From Lentzea aerocolonigenes (lineage in GTDB: Bacteria > Actinomycetota > Actinomycetes > Mycobacteriales > Pseudonocardiaceae), in the NCBI RefSeq assembly GCF_000955955.1, contig NZ_JYJG01000212.1, positions 1 to 41,583 of the forward strand: DNA of 41,583 nucleotides. Reading direction: 5' to 3'. Below, in pieces: positions 1-7,814 of the stretch. Under the pieces are notes generated by a model. It did not search any database, was not told the DNA's origin, and worked only from the letters and a program-made list of their open reading frames with translations. Both the position numbers and the translations under genes were made by a program. Each line of letters starts with the position of its first letter. Positions within the stretch are counted from its first letter, which is position 1.

Positions 1-823
1 CACCGGGGCGTCCAACGTCACGGGGGAGCTGTGGCCGGTCGCGGAGCTCGCGAAGGTCGCCCGCAGGCACGGCGCGCGCATCGCGCTCGACGCCGCGCAG
101 CTCGCCCCGCACCGCCCGATCGACGCGCGTGAGCTGGGCGTCGACTACATCGCGTTCTCCGGCCACAAGATCTACGCGCCGTTCGGTGCCGGTGTGCTCG
201 TCGGCCGTTCGGACTGGCTGCAGCAGGCCCAGCCGTACCTGGTGGGCGGTGGCGCGACGGCGAAGGTGACCGACCACGGCGACCGCCTCGGCGTCGCGTG
301 GTCCGCGGTACCGGAGCGGCACGAGGCCGGCAGCCCGAACGTCGTCGGCGTGCACGCGCTGGCGTCGGCCTGCGAGATCCTGTCGCGGCACTGGGAGCAG
401 ACGATCGCGCACGAGCAGGAGCTGCTCACGCGCTTGTACGACGGCCTGCGCACGATCCCGGGCTTCCGCGAGCTGTCGATCCTGACCGACGCGGACAAGG
501 TGGGCGTCGTGAGCTTCACGATCTCCGGCTTCGACGCGGGCTTCCTCGCGGCGGCGCTGTCGGCCGAGTACGGCATCGGCGTGCGTGACGGAGCGTTCTG
601 CGCGCACGTGATCGTCGGGCGGCTCGTCAAGCAGGCCGGATCGCACGAGGAGCGCGCCGTGCGCGCGTCGATCGGCCTGGGTACGACCGCCGAGCACGTG
701 GACCGTTTGGTGGCGGCGTTGCGCACTCTCGTCACCGAGGGTCCGAAGTGGACCTACACGCAGCGCGACGGCCGCTGGGTGCCCGAGGACGACAGCCGAA
801 CCCTGCCGCCGTTCCTCGCGTAG
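1..823 (+). CDS. Class V aminotransferase-fold PLP enzyme (cysteine desulfurase-like), 5' end missing
   Basis: The reading frame is already open at base 2 and stops at 823, so the N-terminal part lies outside the window. About 273 residues are visible. The fold type I signature is clear: a DAAQ motif whose Asp pairs with the pyridine nitrogen of PLP, then SGHKIYAPFGAG, in which Lys is the probable Schiff-base residue. The C-terminal part has the RDGAFCAH segment common in cysteine desulfurase/selenocysteine lyase-like proteins, followed by a helical small domain. The substrate cannot be told: there are no Fe-S or sulfur-transfer genes beside it. The next gene, lspA, starts 23 bp downstream with its own likely promoter, so the two need not be co-transcribed. 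Family call is firm, specificity unknown. Confidence 0.85.
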   Translation, partial: TGASNVTGELWPVAELAKVARRHGARIALDAAQLAPHRPIDARELGVDYIAFSGHKIYAPFGAGVLVGRSDWLQQAQPYLVGGGATAKVTDHGDRLGVAWSAVPERHEAGSPNVVGVHALASACEILSRHWEQTIAHEQELLTRLYDGLRTIPGFRELSILTDADKVGVVSFTISGFDAGFLAAALSAEYGIGVRDGAFCAHVIVGRLVKQAGSHEERAVRASIGLGTTAEHVDRLVAALRTLVTEGPKWTYTQRDGRWVPEDDSRTLPPFLA

Positions 824-846
824 TCCCGGTAGTGGACAATGACCTG

Positions 847-1677
847 GTGAGTGACGAGTCCAAGGCCGCCGACGAGGTCGCTGAGAAGCCTGCGGAAAAG
901 CAGGTCAGCGAGTCGAAGCCGGTCGCGGATCGGAAGTCGAACGAGTTCGTCGGGGTCGATCTCGCCGATGACGATGACGATGACGACACCGGCGCTGAGG
1001 CCGACACCGACACCGAGGCCGTGGCTGTTGTCGCGGTCGTGGTCGAGGAGACGCCGGCCTCTGAAACGGACGCGGCGACGGACGCCGAGAAACCTGCCGA
1101 GCGGGTCGTCTCCTCCGACGACGTCGTCGAGCCGGAGTTCTCGATCACCGGTTCGCTGCCGGAGCCGCGGACCAAGATCCTCGCGATCCTGGCGGCAGGC
1201 GTGCTGGCCCTGGACGTCCTCACCAAAGTCCTGTCCGTGGCGTTCCTCGAGGGTGCCGACCCGATCAAGCTGTTCGGCGGCGTGCTCTACCTGACGTTCG
1301 TCCGCAACCCCGGCGCCGCGTTCGGCATGGCCGAGGGCATGACGTGGATCCTGGCGCTCATCGCGCTGGGCGTCGCCGGGTTCATCCTCTGGATCTCGCG
1401 CAACCTCCGCTCCCAGCCGTGGGCCGTCGGCCTCGGGCTGGTGCTGGGCGGCGCCGTCGGCAACCTCGCCGACCGCCTGTTCCGGGAGCCGGGGCCGATG
1501 CGCGGTCACGTGGTGGACTTCCTGTCGCTTTTCGACCCGTTCGGCCGAGTGTGGCCGGTGTTCAACGTCGCCGACATGGCGATCGTCTGCGGTGGTGTGA
1601 CGATCGTGGTGCTGGCGCTCATGCAGCACGACTACGACGGGACGGTTCACAAAGAGGAAAAGAAGGTCGACGCGTGA
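847..1677 (+). CDS. lspA: Lipoprotein signal peptidase II (LspA) with long acidic N-terminal extension
   Basis: Membrane aspartyl protease that removes the signal peptide of diacylglyceryl-modified prolipoproteins. The C-terminal half carries the family signatures: NPGAAFG, then [10 protein letters not shown] (first catalytic Asp) and FNVADMAI (second catalytic Asp), with four predicted membrane segments. The first roughly 105 residues are unusual: an Asp/Glu/Ala/Val-rich, low-complexity cytoplasmic tail including a run of Asp (bases about 967-987). Typical LspA proteins of 160-200 residues lack it. Start chosen at GTG 847 because GACAAT (835-840) lies 6 nt upstream like a leaderless -10 box; GTG 832 is an alternative. 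The stop overlaps the start of the pseudouridine synthase gene by 4 nt, implying translational coupling. Confidence 0.93.
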   Translation: MSDESKAADEVAEKPAEKQVSESKPVADRKSNEFVGVDLADDDDDDDTGAEADTDTEAVAVVAVVVEETPASETDAATDAEKPAERVVSSDDVVEPEFSITGSLPEPRTKILAILAAGVLALDVLTKVLSVAFLEGADPIKLFGGVLYLTFVRNPGAAFGMAEGMTWILALIALGVAGFILWISRNLRSQPWAVGLGLVLGGAVGNLADRLFREPGPMRGHVVDFLSLFDPFGRVWPVFNVADMAIVCGGVTIVVLALMQHDYDGTVHKEEKKVDA

Positions 1678-2603
1678 GCGGTTATCGAACGCTGCCGATT
1701 CCCGATGGGCTGGACGGCATGCGTGTTGACGCGGGCCTCGCCAAGTTGCTCGGGTTGTCCCGCACCGTGGTGGCGTCGATCGCCGACGCCGACGACGTGC
1801 TGATCGACGGCCGCGTCGTCGGGAAGTCGGATCGGCTGACCGCCGGTGCGATGCTGGAGATCACGCTGCCGGCCCCGCCTCAGCCGATCACGGTGCAGGC
1901 GATCCCGGTCGAGGGCTTGATCATCATTCACGAGGATGACGACATCATCGTGGTGGACAAGCCGGTCGGGGTGGCCGTGCACCCGTCGCCTGGCTGGACC
2001 GGGCCGACCGTGGTGGGTGGTCTGGCCGCTGCCGGGCGCCGCATCGCGACCTCCGGTGCCGCGGAACGGCAGGGCGTCGTGCATCGGCTCGACGTCGGCA
2101 CCACGGGCGTGATGGTGGTGGCGAAGTCCGAGTCGGCGTACTCGGCTTTGAAGCACGCCTTCAAAGAGCGGACCGTGGACAAGGTCTACCACGCGATCGT
2201 CCAGGGCCACCCGGACCCGATCAAGGGCACCATCGACGCGCCGATCGACCGGCACCCCAAGCACGACTACAAGTTCGCGGTGATGAACTCCGGCAAGCCG
2301 TCCATCACGCACTACGAGGTGATGGAGGCGTTCCGGGCCGCCTCACTGGTCGAGGTTCACCTGGAGACCGGGCGCACCCACCAGATCCGCGTGCACTTCT
2401 CGGCTCTGCACCACCCTTGTGTGGGCGACCTGACGTACGGCGCCGACCCGACGCTGTCGAAGCGGCTCGGGGTCTCCCGGCAGTGGCTGCACGCGCGGCA
2501 GCTCGGGTTCCACCACCCGGCCGACGGCCAGTGGGTCACGTTCACGTCGGAGTACCCGGACGATCTGGCCTCGGCGCTGGAGAAGCTGCGCGAAGAGGGC
2601 TGA
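1674..2603 (+). CDS. RluA/RluD-family 23S rRNA pseudouridine synthase
   Basis: Isomerises uridine to pseudouridine in RNA, most likely 23S rRNA. The 309-residue protein has an N-terminal S4 RNA-binding domain (about residues 10-75) and then the RluA catalytic domain with the HRLDVGTTG motif, whose Asp is the catalytic nucleophile. The RTHQIRVH motif near the C-terminal third is also typical. The GTG start at 1674 overlaps the lspA stop by 4 nt; this lspA-rluD-like order is common in bacteria. The exact target uridine cannot be read from the sequence, so no RluB/C/D symbol is given. Confidence 0.93.
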   Translation: MSGYRTLPIPDGLDGMRVDAGLAKLLGLSRTVVASIADADDVLIDGRVVGKSDRLTAGAMLEITLPAPPQPITVQAIPVEGLIIIHEDDDIIVVDKPVGVAVHPSPGWTGPTVVGGLAAAGRRIATSGAAERQGVVHRLDVGTTGVMVVAKSESAYSALKHAFKERTVDKVYHAIVQGHPDPIKGTIDAPIDRHPKHDYKFAVMNSGKPSITHYEVMEAFRAASLVEVHLETGRTHQIRVHFSALHHPCVGDLTYGADPTLSKRLGVSRQWLHARQLGFHHPADGQWVTFTSEYPDDLASALEKLREEG

Positions 2604-2640
2604 TTGCGTCTGGGTAAATCACCGGTTGACGAGCTTTCAT

Positions 2641-2669
2641 TTGATGTTAATCGGTGTCCTGCCTAGCGT
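2641..2669 (+). promoter_or_regulatory. Leaderless promoter for the NAD(P)-binding protein gene
   Basis: TTGATG at 2641-2646 and TAGCGT at 2664-2669 are separated by exactly 17 bp, a sigma-70-type arrangement. The ATG at 2677 begins 7 nt after the -10 box, where transcription would start, and no Shine-Dalgarno sequence is present. Confidence 0.6.
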
Positions 2670-2676
2670 TCTCGGC

Positions 2677-3282
2677 ATGAACCTCATCGTTCTCGCCGCT
2701 TCCGGCCGTACCGGTCTCGCCCTCGCCCGCAAGGCGCTGGAACGCGGCCACGCGGTCACCGCGATCGCCAGGGATCCGGAGCGCATCGCCCTCGACCACG
2801 CGAACCTGCGCAAGGTCGCGGGCGACGTGACGGACCCCGCGAGCATCGCCGCGGTCGTCGACCCGGACTCCGTCGTCCTCTCCGGCCTCGGCACGGACGT
2901 GGCCGGAGTGCTGCTCGACGGCGCCAAGTCGGTGGTCGCCGCCGAACCGAAGCGGATCATCTGGCTCGGCGCGTACGGCACCGGAGCGTCTGCGGAGGCG
3001 GCGGGCGAGGGTGCCGGCGTGCTCCGGAAGTTCCTGGGTGACCGGATCCCGGACAAGATCGCGGCCGACGACACCGTCCTCGCCGCCGGGGGCACCGTCT
3101 TCCACGCCGGGGTCCTCAGCGACGAACCGGAGAGCCCGAGCCGGCGCACGGTCGGCCTGGACGCCGCGCCGCCGTTCGATCTCGCGGCGAAGGTCAGCCG
3201 CGACACCGTGGCCGCGGCCATGCTCGACGAGGCCGAGAACCCGCGCTTTCCCGGTGCCGTCGCCCTTCCGCTAGCGGGCTAG
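2677..3282 (+). CDS. NAD(P)-binding Rossmann-fold protein, NmrA/SDR-like
   Basis: A 201-residue atypical short-chain dehydrogenase/NmrA-type protein. The N-terminal nucleotide-binding loop is AASGRTG (about residues 7-13), following a beta-strand, and a GDVTDP segment sits around residue 48 as in NmrA-like proteins. No Tyr-xxx-Lys catalytic pair is obvious, so it may be a redox sensor or an isomerase/reductase of unknown substrate. It converges on the LysR gene with a 12-bp tail overlap. The start is fixed by the promoter at 2641-2669; earlier in-frame codons would place the -10 box inside the gene. Confidence 0.75.
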   Translation: MNLIVLAASGRTGLALARKALERGHAVTAIARDPERIALDHANLRKVAGDVTDPASIAAVVDPDSVVLSGLGTDVAGVLLDGAKSVVAAEPKRIIWLGAYGTGASAEAAGEGAGVLRKFLGDRIPDKIAADDTVLAAGGTVFHAGVLSDEPESPSRRTVGLDAAPPFDLAAKVSRDTVAAAMLDEAENPRFPGAVALPLAG

Positions 3283-4170
3283 CGCCTCCGTGAGAGCGGC
3301 CCGCACCTGGTCGCGCAGCCACGCGTGGGCGAGGTCGGAGTCGTAGCGCTGGTGCCAGTTGCAGTTGATCGGCGCCTCCGGTGACTCGACCGGCAACGGC
3401 CGGGTGACGAGTCCGAACGCCTCGATCAGCGGACGGCAGAGGATCGTCGTGGTGGTGACCAGCGCGTCGCTCGCCGCCGCGATCTGCAGTGCGGTGTGGA
3501 CGGTCGCCACGGCCGCGATCACCTTGCGCCGCAATCCTTCCGCCGCCAGCAGGTCGTCGATCGGGGCGGTCAGCCGGCCACGCCGGGAGACCAGCACGTG
3601 TGGTTGGGCCGCGTAGGACGGCAGGTCGAGGTGGTCGGTGCAGGGATGGTCCACGCGCATGACCACCGCGAGCGGATCGGTGCCGAGCGTCTCGGAGCGG
3701 AACTCCGGCAGGGCGGGACGGCCGCCGCCGAGCTCCAGGTCGACCCGGCCGTGCCTCAGGTCGTCGGTGTCGGCGGAGTTCTCGGCGAGCACCCGCAGCC
3801 GCACGCCGGGTGCCTGCTGCGCGATCCTGCCGACCAGCACGGGCACCAGCGACGAGGCGAGCGCGTCGTGGCACTGGACCGTGAAGGTGCGGTCCAGCTC
3901 GGCGAGGTCCAGCTCACGGCTCGGCGCGAGCACGGCGTTGGCCTGCCGCACCAGCCTGTTCACCTCTTCCCTGATCCCGAGCGCGTACGGCGTCGGCGTC
4001 ATCGAGTGGCCTGTCCGCACCAGGATGTCGTCCCCGGTCACCTTCCTGATCCGCCCGAGCGTGCGGCTGACGGCGGGTGACGACAGGTGCAGCCGTTGTG
4101 CTGCACCCATCACGCTGCCCTCCTCGAGCAGGGCGTCCAGCACGGTCAACAGGTTCAGATCCGCTTGCAT
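3271..4170 (-). CDS. LysR-family transcriptional regulator
   Basis: A 299-residue LTTR: N-terminal winged helix-turn-helix (residues about 3-60, with GAAQRLHLSSPAVSRTLGRI as recognition region) and a C-terminal periplasmic-binding-like effector domain from about residue 90. It is divergent from the inositol-monophosphatase-like gene, with only 14 bp between the start codons, so its operator must lie within one of the two coding regions. By the usual LTTR logic it probably controls that neighbour and itself. The effector is unknown. Confidence 0.9.
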   Translation of the reverse strand: MQADLNLLTVLDALLEEGSVMGAAQRLHLSSPAVSRTLGRIRKVTGDDILVRTGHSMTPTPYALGIREEVNRLVRQANAVLAPSRELDLAELDRTFTVQCHDALASSLVPVLVGRIAQQAPGVRLRVLAENSADTDDLRHGRVDLELGGGRPALPEFRSETLGTDPLAVVMRVDHPCTDHLDLPSYAAQPHVLVSRRGRLTAPIDDLLAAEGLRRKVIAAVATVHTALQIAAASDALVTTTTILCRPLIEAFGLVTRPLPVESPEAPINCNWHQRYDSDLAHAWLRDQVRAALTEALAR

Positions 4171-4173
4171 GAC

Positions 4174-4178
4174 AGGAG
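4174..4178 (+). promoter_or_regulatory. Ribosome binding site of the IMPase-like gene
   Basis: AGGAG lies 6 nt before the ATG at 4185. This leadered start means the mRNA begins inside the divergent lysR coding region, so the two promoters overlap. Confidence 0.6.
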
Positions 4179-4184
4179 AACATC

Positions 4185-4967
4185 ATGGAGTTGCTCGCTT
4201 TCACCACCGCCGCCGTTCGCCGCGCCGGTGCGCGGATGCTGCGCAGGTACTCGACGGAGTCGCGCACGTCCGGCCTGGCCGAGCTCGTCGCGGCCGTCCG
4301 CGCCAACGACGAGGCCGTCGTCGACCTGTTGAAGCCGGAACTGGCCGAAATCCGCCCGAGCGCGAGCTGGCTCAACGACGAACACGGTTCCGGCCCGCTG
4401 GAACCAGGTGAGTGGTGGCTCGTCGACCCGGTGGGCGGCAACATGAACGCCGTCCACGGCATGACCGACTGGAACATCGGCGTCAGCCTCGTCCGCGACG
4501 GCCGCCCGGTGCTCGCGGTCGTGTACTTCCCGCCGTCCGACGAGATGTTCACCGCGGTCGAGGGCGGTGGCGCGTTCCTGAACGGTGTGCGGCTGAAGGT
4601 TTCACGCAAGACGTCGCTGGACGGCGCGCTGGCCGGCACCGGTCAGGCGCAGCCGGGTCAGGGGCCGGAGATGGCCGACCGGGTGGGCGCTTCCTACAGT
4701 GCGATGGCGAAAGAGGCTTTGTACGTCCGGATCTCCGTGCCGGTGACCCATCAGCTCGCACAGGTCGCGGCGGGGCGGATGGACCTGCACTGGCAGTACG
4801 ACAACGTGCGCGCGCACGCGTCTGGTGTGCTGCTCGTCCAGGAGGCGGGCGGTGTCGTCACCGATCTCGACGGCAAGCCGTGGGAGCTGACGAGTCGTGA
4901 GTACCTGGCCGCTGCGCCGGGCGTGCACGCGGCGGCCCTGGAGGTACTCAGTCCCGGCTCCAAGTGA
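4185..4967 (+). CDS. Inositol monophosphatase-like protein with altered catalytic residues
   Basis: A 260-residue member of the IMPase/FBPase-like fold. The layout is clear: an acidic loop with E66, the WWLVDP segment with D81, the GVVYDP-like segment AVVYFPP, GGGAFLNG and a C-terminal VQEAGG. However, canonical DPIDGT is replaced by DPVGGN, so the second metal-binding Asp is Gly84. The canonical WDxAAG motif is RAHASG, so the third metal-binding Asp is Ala210. Only two of the four usual metal ligands (E66, D81) remain. Hydrolysis of inositol phosphate is therefore doubtful; it may bind a ligand or use another mechanism. I believe a divergent actinobacterial subgroup shares such changes but cannot verify it. 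Probably controlled by the adjacent LysR protein. Confidence 0.8.
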   Translation: MELLAFTTAAVRRAGARMLRRYSTESRTSGLAELVAAVRANDEAVVDLLKPELAEIRPSASWLNDEHGSGPLEPGEWWLVDPVGGNMNAVHGMTDWNIGVSLVRDGRPVLAVVYFPPSDEMFTAVEGGGAFLNGVRLKVSRKTSLDGALAGTGQAQPGQGPEMADRVGASYSAMAKEALYVRISVPVTHQLAQVAAGRMDLHWQYDNVRAHASGVLLVQEAGGVVTDLDGKPWELTSREYLAAAPGVHAAALEVLSPGSK

Positions 4968-5697
4968 GGTCGATGGTGTCCATGGCGAGCGCGGCCTCCG
5001 CCTGTCGGGCGAGGGCAGGCGGGGCGACGCGGGCGAGCACCTTCAGCGCGAACGGCGGCACGTGTCGGGGAGCCTCCGGCCGCACCGTCGCGGCGAGCTG
5101 GTTGAACGTCAGGTTCTGCCCGCCGGCCTCCAGCACCTGACCGCGCAGGCTCCGGTCGATCACGGCCCGCTCGACGAGCGCGGCCACCTCGTCGACCGGC
5201 ACGAAGTTGATCGGGTTGTCGCCCACGCCGAACACCAGCGGCCGCCGCGACCGGCCGAGCAGCTCGACCCACAGCTCGCGGAACGCCGTCGCGCGGACGA
5301 CTGTCCACGGTATACCGCTTGCCCGCAGATGCTCTTCGGCTGCGCACTTCATGCGGTGCAGGAGCATCGGATGGTCCGCTGCCGCGCCCTGCACCGACAG
5401 CATCACCACGTCCGCGCCGGCGGCCTTCGCGGCGTCGACCAGGTTGGCGTTGCCGTCCCGGTCGACTGTCTGCGGTGTCCCGCCGCCCGGTCCCGCGAAC
5501 CCGTGCACGGCGGAGACGACCACGTCGACCTGCCCGAACGCGAGCGGGCGCCGGACGTCTCCCACCAGCACCTCGGCCGGCAGCCCGGCGGCGCGGTCCG
5601 GATCCCTGGTCAGCACGGTCACCGGCAGTCCCCGGTCCGCCAGCCTGTGCACGACCAGCCTGCCGAGCCGCCCGGTACCGCCCGCCACGAGGATCAC
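4948..5697 (-). CDS. NAD(P)H-binding atypical SDR (NmrA-like)
   Basis: A 249-residue protein with the N-terminal GGTGRLG dinucleotide-binding loop and VTVLTRDPDRA, which matches NAD(P)H-binding NmrA/NAD(P)H:quinone-reductase-like proteins. The GDVRRP segment follows the usual second beta-strand. The GTG start at 5697 overlaps the stop of the NTF2-like gene by 4 nt, so the pair forms an operon driven from the divergent region at about 6.1 kb, and both are probably repressed by the TetR protein. Its 3' end overlaps the IMPase-like gene by 20 bp, tail to tail. Substrate unknown. Confidence 0.82.
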   Translation of the reverse strand: MILVAGGTGRLGRLVVHRLADRGLPVTVLTRDPDRAAGLPAEVLVGDVRRPLAFGQVDVVVSAVHGFAGPGGGTPQTVDRDGNANLVDAAKAAGADVVMLSVQGAAADHPMLLHRMKCAAEEHLRASGIPWTVVRATAFRELWVELLGRSRRPLVFGVGDNPINFVPVDEVAALVERAVIDRSLRGQVLEAGGQNLTFNQLAATVRPEAPRHVPPFALKVLARVAPPALARQAEAALAMDTIDLTWSRD

Positions 5698-6089
5698 GAC
5701 GTACCGCCGACCTGCCGGGCCAGCGCGGCGTCAATGCCGGGGCCACCGTGCTCGACCGGTTCGAGGTAGAACCGTCCCCACACCGCGCGATCGTCCTCGA
5801 CACCGAAGATCACCACCCCGCGCATCAGGTGCGGTGAGCCGTCGGGGCGGGTGCCGCGGTGCTCCCACTCGCTCCACACGGTGTCCCCGTCGGTCGTGTG
5901 CCGCAGCACCTCGACCTCCAGGTCCGCGACCGCGGCGAAGATCCTTTCCCAGTTGCGCCGGACCTGGTCCTGACCGCGGAAGCCGCGCTCGGGATGCGCG
6001 GGCGTCTCGTTGACGTAGCCGGGGGCGAAGCAGTCGACGAGCGCGTCGAGGTCGCGCGCGTTGGCGGCCCGCTGGAGCCGTTCGATCAT
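5694..6089 (-). CDS. NTF2-like (SnoaL-type) fold protein
   Basis: A 131-residue protein starting MIERLQRAANARDLDALVDC, the typical first helices of the NTF2/SnoaL fold; FAPGYVNETPAHP and the later beta-strands fit. Members are small enzymes (ketosteroid isomerase-like, cyclases) or ligand-binding proteins. I chose ATG 6089 over more upstream codons because AGAAGG sits about 7 nt before it, and because upstream starts would run through the TetR operator. Translationally coupled to the downstream NAD(P)-binding gene, which suggests both act on one small molecule that also induces the TetR regulator. Confidence 0.78.
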   Translation of the reverse strand: MIERLQRAANARDLDALVDCFAPGYVNETPAHPERGFRGQDQVRRNWERIFAAVADLEVEVLRHTTDGDTVWSEWEHRGTRPDGSPHLMRGVVIFGVEDDRAVWGRFYLEPVEHGGPGIDAALARQVGGTS

Positions 6090-6107
6090 GGTGGCCACCT
6101 TCTCGAC

Positions 6108-6137
6108 ATATTCGGTACAGTCGCCTGTATTGAATAT
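6108..6137. promoter_or_regulatory. TetR-family operator (30-bp imperfect palindrome)
   Basis: Left arm ATATTCGGTACAG (6108-6120), 4-bp spacer, right arm CTGTATTGAATAT (6125-6137); 11 of 13 positions pair. It fills the gap between the divergent NTF2-like and tetR genes, so a bound dimer would block both promoters. Confidence 0.75.
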
Positions 6138-6147
6138 GGGAGCCCAC

Positions 6148-6768
6148 ATGTCGGAAGTCAAGCGTCGCTATGACTCGGGTGCGCGCAAACGTCAGGCGGA
6201 GGAGACGCGCGCGGCCGTGCTGGACGCGGCGCAGCGGTTGTTCCTGGCCAACGGCTACGCGGGCACGGCGATCGCCGACGTCGCCGCCGCGGCCGGGGTG
6301 TCGGTGGAGACTGTCTACAAACGATTCCGCGGCAAGGCGGGGCTGGTGCGCGCGTTGCGGGAACGGGCGCTCGCGGGCTCAGGACCGGTCCATGCCGAGC
6401 AGCGCTCCGACGCGTTGCGCGGCGAGGATCCGCACACGATCGTGCGCGGCTGGGGGTTGCTGGCCGCCGAGGTGGCGCCGCTGGTCGCGCCGATCCTGCT
6501 GCTGGTGCGCGACGGCGCCGTGCACGACCACGACCTGGCCCGGCTGCGCGACGAGCTGGACGACGACCGGTTGCGGCGCATGACGGACAACGCCCGCGCG
6601 CTGCACGAACGCGGTCATCTGCGTGTCTCGGTGGAGGAGGCCGCCGAGCTGTTGTGGACGTACACGGCGCCGGAGTTGTTCGAGCTGCTGGTGCTGCGGC
6701 GCGGGTGGCCGGCGGAGAGGTTCGGCGCGTTCGTGGCGGACGCGCTGGCCGCGGCCCTGCTCGGCTAG
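6148..6768 (+). CDS. TetR/AcrR-family transcriptional regulator
   Basis: A 206-residue regulator with an N-terminal HTH (about residues 12-60): DAAQRLFLANGYAGTAIADV followed by AGVSVETVYKRFRGKAGL. The rest is an all-helical ligand-binding/dimerisation domain. Start at ATG 6148 is supported by GGGAG (6138-6142) with 5-nt spacing; ATG 6136 is an in-frame alternative but overlaps the operator. It probably represses itself and the divergent two-gene operon. Its stop overlaps the convergent HTH-DUF4352 gene by 4 bp. Confidence 0.92.
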   Translation: MSEVKRRYDSGARKRQAEETRAAVLDAAQRLFLANGYAGTAIADVAAAAGVSVETVYKRFRGKAGLVRALRERALAGSGPVHAEQRSDALRGEDPHTIVRGWGLLAAEVAPLVAPILLLVRDGAVHDHDLARLRDELDDDRLRRMTDNARALHERGHLRVSVEEAAELLWTYTAPELFELLVLRRGWPAERFGAFVADALAAALLG

Positions 6769-7616
6769 TCCTCGACGGTCCAGACCAGGGTGTTGATGTC
6801 CACCTCGGGCCGGACGCTCCAGCGGACCTGGATCACCTCGGTCGTGTCCGGCAGCACGAAGACCGTGTGCCCGCCCGCGGTCTCACCCGGCTGCGCACCC
6901 AGCTTGTGGGCCGGGCGCGAGGAGAGCGAGACCGGTGCCTTGGTGACCGTCTCGCCCGTCTTCGTGACCAGCACGAGGTACATGTCCGGCAGCGAGGTGT
7001 ACGGGACCTGCGAGGTGTTGGTCACCTCGGTGTGGACGACCACGGCCCGTTCGCCCTCGGCCAGCTTGTAGCCCGCCGCGGTGAAGAGGAAGTCGGCCGG
7101 GTCCACGACCTCGACCAGCTGGATCGAGAGGCGGGCGCCTTCGAGGCTGTCGGCTTCCAGTGTGGAGCCGATCTTGCCGGTGCGCGAGAACGGCTTGGGC
7201 TGCGGCTGGTCCGCCCGCACCCAGCCCGCTGACTGAGGCGGGCCCCAGGTGGCCTGCGGTGCGGCCTGGGGCTGCGCGGCGAAGGGCTGGCTGGGCGGGT
7301 TCTGCGGCGCGTACGGGACCTGGTGCGGGCCGCTCACGTGGTGGGGGCCGCTCTGGTGCACCGAGTACGGACCGCTCGGCGGGCCGCCCACGTAGTTGCC
7401 GTAGGCCGCGGCGTTGGCCAGCGCCCGGCGGATGCCGTTGGGGTCGCATTCGACGCCGACGAGCAGGGGGAGGCCACTGCCGGAGAGGGTGATCAGGCGC
7501 ATGGCGGCCTCGCGCGGATCCATGCCCAGACGCTGGGCGATCTCGTGCACGGCGGCACGGCCCGACTCGGCTAGAACGGCGAGCAGGCGAGCGTCTACGG
7601 GATCAGGGGCCACCAC
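6765..7616 (-). CDS. HTH-domain protein with Pro/Gln-rich linker and DUF4352-like C-terminal domain
   Basis: A 283-residue protein in three parts. Residues about 1-65 look like a small winged helix of AsnC/Lrp type (DARLLAVLAESGRAAVHEIA, then QRLGMDPREAAMRLITL). Residues about 75-140 are a low-complexity Gly/Pro/Gln/His linker. The last 140 residues form a beta-rich domain resembling DUF4352/immunoglobulin-like stress or secreted proteins (VVVHTEVTNTSQVPY). No signal peptide or membrane segment is visible, so it seems cytoplasmic. A DNA-binding domain joined to such a beta-domain is unusual; function unknown. GTG 7616 is chosen because TAGCGT lies 7 nt upstream. Confidence 0.7.
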   Translation of the reverse strand: MVAPDPVDARLLAVLAESGRAAVHEIAQRLGMDPREAAMRLITLSGSGLPLLVGVECDPNGIRRALANAAAYGNYVGGPPSGPYSVHQSGPHHVSGPHQVPYAPQNPPSQPFAAQPQAAPQATWGPPQSAGWVRADQPQPKPFSRTGKIGSTLEADSLEGARLSIQLVEVVDPADFLFTAAGYKLAEGERAVVVHTEVTNTSQVPYTSLPDMYLVLVTKTGETVTKAPVSLSSRPAHKLGAQPGETAGGHTVFVLPDTTEVIQVRWSVRPEVDINTLVWTVED

Positions 7617-7623
7617 GAAATGA

Positions 7624-7629
7624 ACGCTA
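7624..7629 (-). promoter_or_regulatory. Leaderless -10 box of the HTH-DUF4352 gene
   Basis: TAGCGT on the minus strand, 7 nt before GTG 7616; identical in sequence and spacing to the box before the gene at 2677. No clear -35 box. Confidence 0.5.
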
Positions 7630-7814
7630 CCTGGCGTCTGGTGGGGTCGCGTCACTGCGTACCTGATCGAGATCAACGTGTGCGCCACCAGAAGGTTCGG
7701 CAACTCTCGCGTGGCGGTTGCACCAGCGGCTCGCAGGGCCTGTAGGGTTGACCGGCGCAGGACGTGACAGTCCCTTGTTCGCGCTAAAACGCTTGCTACA
7801 CAAGGGGGTTGCCC

